A stretch of 64,000 nt of DNA, taken from contig CAUCXT010000013.1 of the NCBI GenBank assembly GCA_958446835.1, positions 7,765 through 71,764 on the forward strand, written 5' to 3'. Numbering within the stretch: the stretch's first letter is position 1; every line of letters starts with the position of its first letter. The DNA comes from an uncultured Eubacterium sp. (GTDB taxonomy: Bacteria; Bacillota; Clostridia; Lachnospirales; Lachnospiraceae). The notes under the pieces are model-generated. The model worked only from the letters and a program-made list of their open reading frames with translations. It did not search any database and was not told where the DNA came from. This document shows, in pieces, positions 1 to 7,857 of this stretch. The position numbers were made by a program, and so were the translations under genes.

Positions 1-195
1 TCGATGGAGAGTGAGCCATTTATCATTGCGGATACGCAGCAAAGCGCTATAAGAAAGAAGGGCTTTCCGCTTGACAGTCTTTCCATACACATAAAAACCA
101 ACAAGTATTACTATGATTTGTCAAAGGAGGAGCTTGAGCAGTTCGCAGTCGAGGATGGGGTTCTGCAATTTTTTGAAAATATTTATAAGCGATAG
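1..195 (+). CDS. C-terminal fragment of an unidentified protein (5' end outside window)
   Basis: The reading frame is open from the first base to a TAG at 193-195. An internal ATG at 4 exists, but no ribosome site can be judged because the window begins here, so this is best read as the tail of a longer protein. The visible 63 residues are hydrophilic, have no membrane segment and end in a charged helix-like stretch (LSKEELEQFAVEDG). I do not recognise the family. The next gene starts 46 bases downstream on the same strand, so cotranscription is possible. Confidence 0.45.
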   Translation, partial: SMESEPFIIADTQQSAIRKKGFPLDSLSIHIKTNKYYYDLSKEELEQFAVEDGVLQFFENIYKR

Positions 196-240
196 AAGGT
201 CATAAAAAATACAATATTGTACAGAAAGAAGGAGTTTACG

Positions 241-804
241 TTGGGTACATTGACATTGGAAAACGGCAGACCGAAGGATGTCACAGGCAGGCTTGAAAAG
301 GAGATTCGCGTTTATGATTTGCTTGACAGGCTGGGGATTGAGTATCAGCGTGTCGACCATGAGGAAGCCAACACAATGGAGGCGTGCGTTGCAATTGATG
401 AGGTGTTAGCGCCGGCGGTGATATGCAAGAACCTGTTTTTGACTAACTCAGCTAAGACGGAGTACTATCTGCTGATGCTCTGTGCCGATAAGAAATTCAG
501 GACTGCGGAGGTATCTAAGCAGATTGGCGCGTCGAGGCTGTCATTCGCGGATTCGGACAAAATGCTTGAATTTCTTGATATAACACCGGGTTCAGTGAGC
601 GTCATGGGGCTGATGAATGACCGTGAGCATAGAGTACATCTTATTGTTGATGAGGATGTTTTTAAGTCGGAATATTTTGGATGTCATCCATGTATAAATA
701 CATCAAGTCTCAGAATCAAGACGAAGGATGTGTTTGAAAAATTACTGCCGGAGCTTGGGGTTGAGTACAGAACAGTTAGTGTATCACAACAATTATACAA
801 CTGA
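241..804 (+). CDS. ProX/YbaK-family aminoacyl-tRNA deacylase (prolyl-tRNA editing type)
   Basis: This is a freestanding tRNA-editing domain that would hydrolyse mischarged Ala-tRNA(Pro)-type products in the cytosol. Family features seen are the segment YDLLDRLGIEYQRVDHEEA near the N-terminus, the KNLFL strand, the GSVSVMGLMND loop and the terminal GCHPCINTSSLRI segment. These match the ProX (prolyl-tRNA synthetase associated) family in order and length, about 187 aa. I chose TTG at 241 because an AGAAGGAG site at 227-234 lies 6 bases upstream; a TTG at 217 lacks such a site. DegV follows 25 bases downstream, suggesting one transcript. The exact amino-acid specificity is inferred. Confidence 0.8.
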   Translation: MGTLTLENGRPKDVTGRLEKEIRVYDLLDRLGIEYQRVDHEEANTMEACVAIDEVLAPAVICKNLFLTNSAKTEYYLLMLCADKKFRTAEVSKQIGASRLSFADSDKMLEFLDITPGSVSVMGLMNDREHRVHLIVDEDVFKSEYFGCHPCINTSSLRIKTKDVFEKLLPELGVEYRTVSVSQQLYN

Positions 805-829
805 AATATATTTTAAGGAGGCTATTCAC

Positions 830-1717
830 ATGGAAAAGTATATTTTGAGCTGCTGCTCCACGGCTGATTTGTCGAAGGAGCATTTTGAACAGATTGATGT
901 AAAATATATATGCTTCCACTATGAGCTTGATGGTGTGGAGTACCCGGATGATTTAGGGCAGACGATTGATTTTGAGGATTTTTACAGGAGGATGGCGGCG
1001 GGGGCGGACACAAAGACTTCGCAGGTCAATGCTGATGAATTTGAGGCATACTTTGAGCCGTTCTTAAAAGAGGGGTATGATATCATGCATGTATGCCTGT
1101 CATCGGGAATATCCGGTGTCATCAATTCGGCAAATATAGCCAAGGATGTGCTCAAGGAGAAGTATCCGGACAGGAAGATATATATTGTGGATTCTCTCGG
1201 AGCTTCATCAGGGTATGGGCTTATCATGGATACTCTTGCCACAATGCGTGATGAGGGCAGGAGCATAGATGAGCTTCACGAATGGGTTGAAGAAAATAAG
1301 CTCAGGCTCAACCACTGGTTCTTCTCCACGGATTTATCCTTTTATATCAAGGGAGGAAGAATCTCAAAGACGGCGGGGGCAATCGGAAAGGTGTTAAACA
1401 TCTGTCCGCTCCTCAATATGGATAATCTGGGGCGGCTTATTCCGAGATATAAGATAAGGACGAAGAAAAAGGTGATTCAGGCTATCGTTGACAGAATGGC
1501 TGAGAATGCACAGGATGGACTTGACTATTCCGGCAAATGTTATATATCCCAGTCGGGCTGCGTGGATGATGCGAAAGAGGTGGCAAGGCTTGTCGAGGAG
1601 AGATTTCCTAAACTTGATGGGCATGTGGAGATTAACTATGTGGGAACAACTATAGGAAGCCATACAGGACCGGGAACGGTGGCACTGTTCTTCTGGGGAA
1701 AAGAGCGCACAGAGTAG
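830..1717 (+). CDS. DegV family fatty-acid-binding protein
   Basis: The 295-residue protein has the DegV/FakB layout. An N-terminal STADLS loop resembles the DSTADL lipid-binding motif, followed by a TSQVN segment, a SSGISGVINSA loop and a C-terminal NYVGTTIGSHTGPGTVALFFWG segment in which the GSHTGPG loop is diagnostic. FakB-type proteins bind a fatty acid and present it to a FakA kinase; no fakA is visible here, so that role is by family only. ATG at 830 is set by AAGGAG at 815-820. The gene follows the ProX-like gene closely and ends 15 bases before the convergent EIIC-like gene. Confidence 0.88.
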   Translation: MEKYILSCCSTADLSKEHFEQIDVKYICFHYELDGVEYPDDLGQTIDFEDFYRRMAAGADTKTSQVNADEFEAYFEPFLKEGYDIMHVCLSSGISGVINSANIAKDVLKEKYPDRKIYIVDSLGASSGYGLIMDTLATMRDEGRSIDELHEWVEENKLRLNHWFFSTDLSFYIKGGRISKTAGAIGKVLNICPLLNMDNLGRLIPRYKIRTKKKVIQAIVDRMAENAQDGLDYSGKCYISQSGCVDDAKEVARLVEERFPKLDGHVEINYVGTTIGSHTGPGTVALFFWGKERTE

Positions 1718-1732
1718 AGAAAAAGCTGGACC

Positions 1733-2794
1733 TTATAAGTCCAGCTTTAAATCGTTTTCCTTAATCCAGCCGATTTTTCTAAAGAACAATCCGAATGCCC
1801 ATGCGAGAACACCGGGAAGTATGAAGCTTATGAGTACAAGTCCCAGCCAGTCAAAGCCTGTGATGGCGGCTTTGGTTCCGGCAGCTATATCATTGAGCCA
1901 GCCGGTGTACACACCAATCTGTCCTACGAGACCGCAGGTTCCCATTCCTGAAGCTACGGCGGCGCCGTTCATCTGAAGCTTGAATACACAGGTGGCAATC
2001 GGTCCGGTTATGGCTGATGTTAGAATTGCCGGGAGCCATATACGTGGATTGCGCACGATGTTTCCCATCTGGAGCATGCTTGTTCCGATACCTTGTGCAA
2101 AAAGCCCTCCCCATCTGTTTTCCCTGAAGCTTAAGACGGCAAAGCCGACCATGTTGGCACAGCAGCCTGCGAGGGCGGCTCCGCCGGCAAGTCCTGTGAG
2201 ACTTAATGCGGCACAGATTGCGGCACTGCTTATAGGAAGTGTGAGCGCTATGCCGACTATCACGGAAATGATTATTCCCATAAAGAATGGCTGGAGCTCT
2301 GTAGCCCACATGATTGCGGCGCCTACACTGCTGGCGGCTTTTCCGATTGCCGGAGCAAGGAGCATTGCAAGCAGGCTTCCTATAACGATGGTCACAAACG
2401 GAGTGACGATAATATCAATCTTGGTTTCTTTTGAAACTGCTTTTCCACATTCTGCAGCGAGTACTGTTATGATAAGAACAGCAAGCGGTCCACCGGCACC
2501 GCCAAGCGTGTTGGCTGCCGAACCGACGGCGACCAGTGAGAAAAGAACGAGAGGCGGACAGTGGAGGGCGTAGCCTATTGCGACAGCCATCGCCGGACCT
2601 GTTGCAGCCTTAGCGTATCCGCCGATTGTCACAAGTATGGCGATTCCGAGCTGTTCGCCGAGTGTGGCGATGATTGTTCCTATTAATAGTGAGGCAAATA
2701 GTCCTTGTGCCATTGCTCCAAGGGCATCAATACCGTATCTCTTTGCAGAGATTTCGATGTCTTTTCGTTTAAGAAATTCTTTAAAATTTTTCAT
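1733..2794 (-). CDS. PTS EIIC-like membrane permease (PTS_EIIC_2 type)
   Basis: The 353-aa protein is very hydrophobic, with about nine or ten glycine/alanine-rich membrane segments after a short charged N-terminus (KEFLKRKDIEISAKRYG). That N-terminus plus the alternating GG/PIS motifs resembles the PTS_EIIC_2 group of orphan EIIC-like transporters. No EIIA, EIIB or HPr gene is adjacent, so whether it phosphorylates its substrate or acts as a simple permease or exporter is unknown. The start follows AAAAAGGAG 6 bases upstream on the minus strand. It converges with degV. Confidence 0.7.
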   Translation of the reverse strand: MKNFKEFLKRKDIEISAKRYGIDALGAMAQGLFASLLIGTIIATLGEQLGIAILVTIGGYAKAATGPAMAVAIGYALHCPPLVLFSLVAVGSAANTLGGAGGPLAVLIITVLAAECGKAVSKETKIDIIVTPFVTIVIGSLLAMLLAPAIGKAASSVGAAIMWATELQPFFMGIIISVIVGIALTLPISSAAICAALSLTGLAGGAALAGCCANMVGFAVLSFRENRWGGLFAQGIGTSMLQMGNIVRNPRIWLPAILTSAITGPIATCVFKLQMNGAAVASGMGTCGLVGQIGVYTGWLNDIAAGTKAAITGFDWLGLVLISFILPGVLAWAFGLFFRKIGWIKENDLKLDL

Positions 2795-2872
2795 TGGTAA
2801 CTCCTTTTTCTTTTTTTAATATATCTAATAAAAATTATTAGCTTGATAATACCAGTGGATACAATGCCATTC

Positions 2873-4525
2873 TTATATGCCGGTATAATATCTTATGGTT
2901 TTTATTGTGGCATTGATATCAAGCGGCTTGGAAAGGTGTGCGTTCATTCCGGCTTCATGACATCTACTTACATCATCCGAGAATGCATTGGCAGTCAGGG
3001 CGATGATTGGAATATTTGCCGCATCAGTGCGCTCTAAGCTTCGAATCACTCTTGTTGCACTGCAGCCATCAAGCACCGGCATCATCATGTCCATAAGTAT
3101 AACATCGTAGTAACCGGTTGGATTTTGTTTAAAAATATCAACCGCAATCTGCCCGTTAGGTGCGACATCTACAATAGCCCCTTCATCTGTCAAGAGGTAT
3201 TGTGCAACCTCGCAGTTGAGCTCATTGTCCTCGACGAGAAGAAGGCGGAGACTTTTTAAATCCATACCGGAAGTTGAAGGGACAGTGTCACCTGATATAT
3301 GCTGCTTGTCCCGCTTGAAGGGAAGAGTTACCTTGAATGTGCTTCCAACGTCTTTGGTGCTTTCTATTTCGATGGTTCCGTTCATCTTGTCGATAAGCTT
3401 TTTGACAATGGACATTCCAAGCCCTGTTCCTGTAACCTTGGAATTGAGTTTTTCATTTTCACGTGCAAACGGTTCAAAAATGTGTTGTAGAAATTCTTCC
3501 GTCATGCCTATTCCGGTGTCGGATATAGTGAAAAGGAAGGTAATGTTGTCATCGTCAATAGCGGTTTCTTCCATGGAAGCATATATGCTGCCTCCCTGCC
3601 TGTTATATTTGATAGCGTTTGAGATAAGATTGGTTAGAATCTGTCTTACGTGAACGGGACTTCCTATTACGTTCGGATGAGGAAGAGGCATCTGGTTGGT
3701 AGTAATGCTTTTTATGTTCTTTACAGCCATCTGTCCACTCATAATCTCATGTGTCTGAAAGAGCAGGTCATTCATGTTAAAGGGTTCTTGTGCGAGACGT
3801 ATATCACCGCTTTCTAACTTACTCATATCAAGTACATCGTTAAGCAGGGATAGCAGATGATTGGCGGCAACAATGGCCTTCTGCCTGCAGCTTTCAACTT
3901 TTTCATGGTCATCGGAACATCTTCCGGCAATCTCTAAAAGACCAAGAATACCATTTAGAGGTGTTCTTATATCGTGGCTCATCCGGGCGAGAAAATCTGT
4001 TTTCGCTATATTGGCAAGCTCAGCCTCGGCACATGCCTGTTGCAGTCTGGCGTTGGCTATGATAAGTCTTTCGTTGAGTTCATGAAGTTCATTTTTTTGC
4101 TTCAGTTCTTTTCTTCGTGAGACATCTATGTTCTGACCGATGAAGAGGACATGTGTTAAATGTCCATTTTCGTCATAGTCGGCAGGGATAAAGGCACATC
4201 TGACCCAGCATCCATTGTAATTGATATAATCCTCGAATATGACCGATTGACCGCGAAGTCTTTCTTCAATAGTAGATATATCGGTGAATTCTGCAATCCT
4301 TTCACGATATTCGCTAGTTACAATGTGCTCGAGAAACCAATCACGTTCATCCCGATAATGCGTATTGTCTGAGTCATTTTTCCTGGATGTGCTGCTCATC
4401 TCCATGCGCACATAACAGCCTGAATGTATATCAATATAGTATCCAAACAGATACAGATTAGTTAAAGCCTGAATTATGGAATTCTGTGCCTTTTCTTTAT
4501 CATTTATTATATGCTCATTGCTCAT
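2873..4525 (-). CDS. Soluble hybrid sensor histidine kinase (PAS-like, HisKA, HATPase, receiver)
   Basis: The 550-aa protein has no membrane segment. Residues about 20-140 form a PAS-like sensor ending in the typical FIGQNIDVSRRKELK linker, followed by a short coiled coil. HisKA carries H184 in ARMSHDIRTPLNG. The HATPase domain has an N box (about 298-306), DTGIG (336-340) and GTGLG (366-370). The receiver has the acidic pair E432-D433, phosphoacceptor D479 and a KP pair in HLSKPLD. It is thus a cytosolic phosphorelay kinase; no output domain or cognate partner is adjacent. It is divergently transcribed from the BMP lipoprotein and MCP genes, which suggests a shared stimulus. A consensus promoter lies at 4601-4629. 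Confidence 0.88.
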   Translation of the reverse strand: MSNEHIINDKEKAQNSIIQALTNLYLFGYYIDIHSGCYVRMEMSSTSRKNDSDNTHYRDERDWFLEHIVTSEYRERIAEFTDISTIEERLRGQSVIFEDYINYNGCWVRCAFIPADYDENGHLTHVLFIGQNIDVSRRKELKQKNELHELNERLIIANARLQQACAEAELANIAKTDFLARMSHDIRTPLNGILGLLEIAGRCSDDHEKVESCRQKAIVAANHLLSLLNDVLDMSKLESGDIRLAQEPFNMNDLLFQTHEIMSGQMAVKNIKSITTNQMPLPHPNVIGSPVHVRQILTNLISNAIKYNRQGGSIYASMEETAIDDDNITFLFTISDTGIGMTEEFLQHIFEPFARENEKLNSKVTGTGLGMSIVKKLIDKMNGTIEIESTKDVGSTFKVTLPFKRDKQHISGDTVPSTSGMDLKSLRLLLVEDNELNCEVAQYLLTDEGAIVDVAPNGQIAVDIFKQNPTGYYDVILMDMMMPVLDGCSATRVIRSLERTDAANIPIIALTANAFSDDVSRCHEAGMNAHLSKPLDINATIKTIRYYTGI

Positions 4526-4600
4526 CGTACTTCCTCGCTTTCTGCTGTGGGATATACATTTATTGCATTAATAATATGTAAAATAAAAACTAATATATTC

Positions 4601-4629
4601 ATTATATAATCATAAAAACAATATGTCAA
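4601..4629 (-). promoter_or_regulatory. Consensus sigma-A promoter of the hybrid kinase gene
   Basis: Read on the minus strand, this is TTGACA (4629-4624), a 17-base spacer and TATAAT (4606-4601), a full match in both boxes. Transcription would start near 4594, giving a leader of about 70 bases before the start codon at 4525. Confidence 0.75.
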
Positions 4630-4789
4630 ATTTGCCGGTAATTGCATATTATTCGTTATTACTTTTATTATGCAGTTATAATAACAAATGAAATACAGCT
4701 ATTCTGCTAAGAATGGCAGCCTATATAGTATGTCATATCCAGCTTAATGGTTTAAAATGTATGAATATTCTTTTGAGTTGTTAAAATTA

Positions 4790-4818
4790 TTGCACTGTAT
4801 CGTCGCAAGGGTTATAAT
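4790..4818 (+). promoter_or_regulatory. Sigma-A promoter of the BMP lipoprotein-MCP operon
   Basis: TTGCAC (4790-4795), a 17-base spacer and TATAAT (4813-4818) lie about 45 bases before the lipoprotein start. Together with the minus-strand promoter at 4601-4629 it accounts for the 336-bp divergent gap 4526-4861. The remainder of that gap is AT-rich, with no other feature I can support. Confidence 0.7.
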
Positions 4819-4867
4819 ATAACATATAATTCTGGCACGTAGTAAAATACAAGGGAGAGGAATGACT

Positions 4868-6073
4868 ATGAGAAGTTTTCTAAAGAGAGTTACGGCATTA
4901 GTTATGGCTTGTATGCTGCTTTCGGGATGTTCAAAGGATATTCAGCTTGATGATTATGCAACGAATCTCACCGGGAACAGCAGTAAGCAGTCAGCACAGG
5001 AAGTGACTGTGACTAAGGAACAGACAGAGACTGTAAAGAATGGTATATCCAAGGATGAGATTAAGGTTGGTGTACTGCATTTATCAGACCCGGCGGAGGG
5101 CAGTGGATATACATATACGCATGATCTTGGTATTCAGGGAATGCAGCAGAATCTCGGCTTGTCGGATAGTCAGATAGTGAGAAAAATCAATGTTGACGAT
5201 TCGGACGAGGAGGCAACGCGAAAGGCTATAAAGGAGTGCATTGACGCGGGCTGTAATATCATCTTTACCACAAGCTGGGGCTACATGGAGACGACAGCTA
5301 AGATGGCGGAAGAGTACCCTGATGTATATTTTTCTCATGGAACGGGATATATGAGCAACGGCAGGAATTTTAATAATTACTTTGGCAGAATCTATCAGGC
5401 AAGGTACTTAAGCGGAATTGTTGCCGGCATGAATACCAAGACAGATAAGATTGGATATGTTGCGGCGATGGATTCAAGCAACTCAGAGGTTACAGGCGGA
5501 ATTGATGCATTTGCACTTGGTGTTTATTCGGTGAATACGGATGCAAAGGTTTATGTGAAGGTTACGAACAGCTGGTATGCTCCGGAAGCGGAGAAAGAGG
5601 CGGCGGAGATTCTTCTTGATATGGGCTGTGATGTCATAACACAGCATTGCGATACTTCGTATCCACAGACGCTTGCCGAGGAGAGAGGCGTGTATGGCAT
5701 CGGTTATAATTCGGACATGAGCAAGGAGGCTCCGGATGCGTGTCTGTGCAGCGTAATCTGGAATTGGAGTGCATACTATACGGCTGCGGTTCAGAGCGTT
5801 ATAGATGGAACATGGGACGGAAGCAATTATTATGGAGGCATGAGCGAGAACCTTGTCGGAATCACAGAGCTTGCAGATTTCTGTGTAGACGGCACGGCTG
5901 AGAAGGTGAATGAGGCTAAGAAAAAGATATTGTCAGGTGAGCTTGGTGTATTTGACGGAGTGATAGAAACCAATACAGGCGAAACAGTAGGTGAGGCAGG
6001 CAAGACTTTGGATGATGCTACAATAACCGGTGCAATTAACTGGTATTTTAAGACCGTGGATGTGGTAGAGTAG
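4868..6073 (+). CDS. BMP/PnrA-family substrate-binding lipoprotein
   Basis: A lipoprotein signal (RSFLKRVTALVMACMLLSGC) with lipobox LSGC is followed by a serine/threonine-rich linker and a BMP-type periplasmic-binding fold (KVGVLHLSDPAEGSGYTYTHDLG, IIFTTSWGYMETT, SHGTGYMSNGRNFNNYFGRIYQARYLSG). BMP/PnrA/Med proteins bind purine nucleosides in characterised members; the ligand here is not shown. GGGAGAGG (4853-4860) fits ATG 4868 better than ATG 4862, which is only one base away. The neighbour 10 bases downstream is a chemoreceptor, not an ABC transporter permease or ATPase, so a signalling role is likely. Confidence 0.85.
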   Translation: MRSFLKRVTALVMACMLLSGCSKDIQLDDYATNLTGNSSKQSAQEVTVTKEQTETVKNGISKDEIKVGVLHLSDPAEGSGYTYTHDLGIQGMQQNLGLSDSQIVRKINVDDSDEEATRKAIKECIDAGCNIIFTTSWGYMETTAKMAEEYPDVYFSHGTGYMSNGRNFNNYFGRIYQARYLSGIVAGMNTKTDKIGYVAAMDSSNSEVTGGIDAFALGVYSVNTDAKVYVKVTNSWYAPEAEKEAAEILLDMGCDVITQHCDTSYPQTLAEERGVYGIGYNSDMSKEAPDACLCSVIWNWSAYYTAAVQSVIDGTWDGSNYYGGMSENLVGITELADFCVDGTAEKVNEAKKKILSGELGVFDGVIETNTGETVGEAGKTLDDATITGAINWYFKTVDVVE

Positions 6074-6083
6074 GAGGGTAAGG

Positions 6084-7784
6084 ATGAACATTAAGAAAAA
6101 AATATTGATGATAGCTATTGGTCCGGTGCTTATGCTTGGTGTGATATCAATTTTTTTCATCAATACCCAAGTGCGAAAAGCGGTGACAAGCGAGATAGAG
6201 GATGCGCTAAAGGGAACGGCAGCGGCGACGCTTGCGGCTTATGACCAGAATACGGGAGATTATATTCAGAGCAGCAATGGTGATATATGGAAGGGCAGCT
6301 ATAATATATCCAAGTCTGAGAGCCTTGTTGATAAGATTAAGAGCAACAGCGGAATGGATGTAACCTTTTTCTACGGAGACGAAAGAATTATGACATCGGC
6401 AAAGGATGCCAATGGTGACCGTGTGTTAGGTTCAAGAGCAGGAGATAAGATTGTTGAGAAGGTACTAAAAGGCGGGGAGGAGTACTTCAGCAGTGCAGTT
6501 TCAATCGAAGGAGAATTAAATTACGGCTATTTTATGCCTGTGTATCAGAACAATTCGGATAATCAGATTATAGGTATGATTTTTGTTGGTACCAATCTGC
6601 AGGAAAAGGAAGTTGTTGTTAAACGTATTTTAAGCTCGATATGTTCATCGGTTGTCGTTGTTATGCTTATATGTATCGCAGTGGGAATCAAGCTTGCCAG
6701 CAGTATGAGCAGAAATATTAAGAAAAGTATTCAGATGGTTGGCAAGCTCGCTGAGGGAAATCTGGATGTGTGGGTTGACGATAAGCTTCTTAAGAAGAAG
6801 GATGAGATAGGTGAGCTTTCAAGAGTTACCATAACGCTTCGCGACACTATGAGATCTACCATAAAGGAGATAACCGATAACGCGAAGGCTCTTCTTGAAG
6901 CCTCACAGCTTCTTGGAACGGCAGCGGACAACACGAACGGAACCATGAATGATGTCCGGACGGCGGTGAGTCAGGTTGTTGATAATTCGCAGCTTCAGGC
7001 AGAAAATTCACAGAGCACATCTGAGCAGATGAAGATTATGGGAGATAATATCACAGAAACTTCAGATGAAGCAGAGATATTGAGCGGTAATGCTGCTTCA
7101 ATGCAGATTTCAAGTGAGAAAGCCTCCAAAACACTTTTGAGTCTCAGACAGATAAATGAGGATGTAAAAAAGATAATCGGTGAGGTGCAGGAGCAGACTA
7201 ATAGAACAAATGAGTCGGTTAAAAAGATTCAGGCGGCGACCACGTTTATCAATTCGATTGCGGAGGACACCAGTCTTTTAAGTCTCAATGCCTCGATAGA
7301 AGCGGCAAGAGCCGGGGACAGCGGACGAGGCTTTGCAGTTGTGGCAGAGCAGATTAAGAATCTGTCGGAGCAGTCTAATGAGTCGAGCAAGGAGATTGAG
7401 GCTACAGCAGATGTACTGAGAGTCGATTCGGAGAAGGCAGTACAGGCAATGCAGCAGATGCAGGAAATTATAGCCAGCCAGAGCGAGAGCATGCAGGAGA
7501 CACAGCAGGTTGTTGCAGAGGTTATAGAGGAGATTGCAAGCTCCATGAAGAGCATTGCACAGATAAAGGAGAGCTCAGGAAAGCTTGAAAGTGCAAGAAA
7601 TGAAGTACTTCAGGCAGTTGAACACCTTTCAAATATATCGGTTGAGAATCTTGACAGCACAAAGAGTACTTATGAGCAGACAGAAATTGTTGCAGATACA
7701 TTCAAGCAGGTGTACAATAGTGCGGATGAGCTGAAGGCTATTGCTGATAAACTCGTTAAAAGTATTGAATATTTTAAGATGTAG
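6084..7784 (+). CDS. Methyl-accepting chemotaxis protein with single Cache-like sensor
   Basis: The order is TM1 (residues about 7-27), an extracellular Cache-like domain (about 30-175, with NSGMDVTFFYGDERIMTSA and GYFMPVYQN), TM2 (about 180-205), HAMP (about 205-260) and an MCP signalling coiled coil. The hairpin tip is recognisable as SLLSLNASIEAARAGDSGRG. It would report to CheA/CheW at a polar array. A strong AGGAGGGTAAGG site precedes ATG 6084. It is probably cotranscribed with the BMP lipoprotein 10 bases upstream, which may be its ligand-presenting partner. That pairing is inferred. Confidence 0.92.
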   Translation: MNIKKKILMIAIGPVLMLGVISIFFINTQVRKAVTSEIEDALKGTAAATLAAYDQNTGDYIQSSNGDIWKGSYNISKSESLVDKIKSNSGMDVTFFYGDERIMTSAKDANGDRVLGSRAGDKIVEKVLKGGEEYFSSAVSIEGELNYGYFMPVYQNNSDNQIIGMIFVGTNLQEKEVVVKRILSSICSSVVVVMLICIAVGIKLASSMSRNIKKSIQMVGKLAEGNLDVWVDDKLLKKKDEIGELSRVTITLRDTMRSTIKEITDNAKALLEASQLLGTAADNTNGTMNDVRTAVSQVVDNSQLQAENSQSTSEQMKIMGDNITETSDEAEILSGNAASMQISSEKASKTLLSLRQINEDVKKIIGEVQEQTNRTNESVKKIQAATTFINSIAEDTSLLSLNASIEAARAGDSGRGFAVVAEQIKNLSEQSNESSKEIEATADVLRVDSEKAVQAMQQMQEIIASQSESMQETQQVVAEVIEEIASSMKSIAQIKESSGKLESARNEVLQAVEHLSNISVENLDSTKSTYEQTEIVADTFKQVYNSADELKAIADKLVKSIEYFKM

Positions 7785-7857
7785 TGCACCGGAGTATTCC
7801 GGCAATCTGCCCTGATTGAGATGGCACTTCATTTTGGGAAAACGGAAGAATTATGTT

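Noticed and set aside
1980..2573. Plus-strand frame of about 197 codons opposite the EIIC-like gene
   Set aside because: Long antisense frames are expected against Gly/Ala-rich membrane genes; it has no start signal and no recognisable fold.
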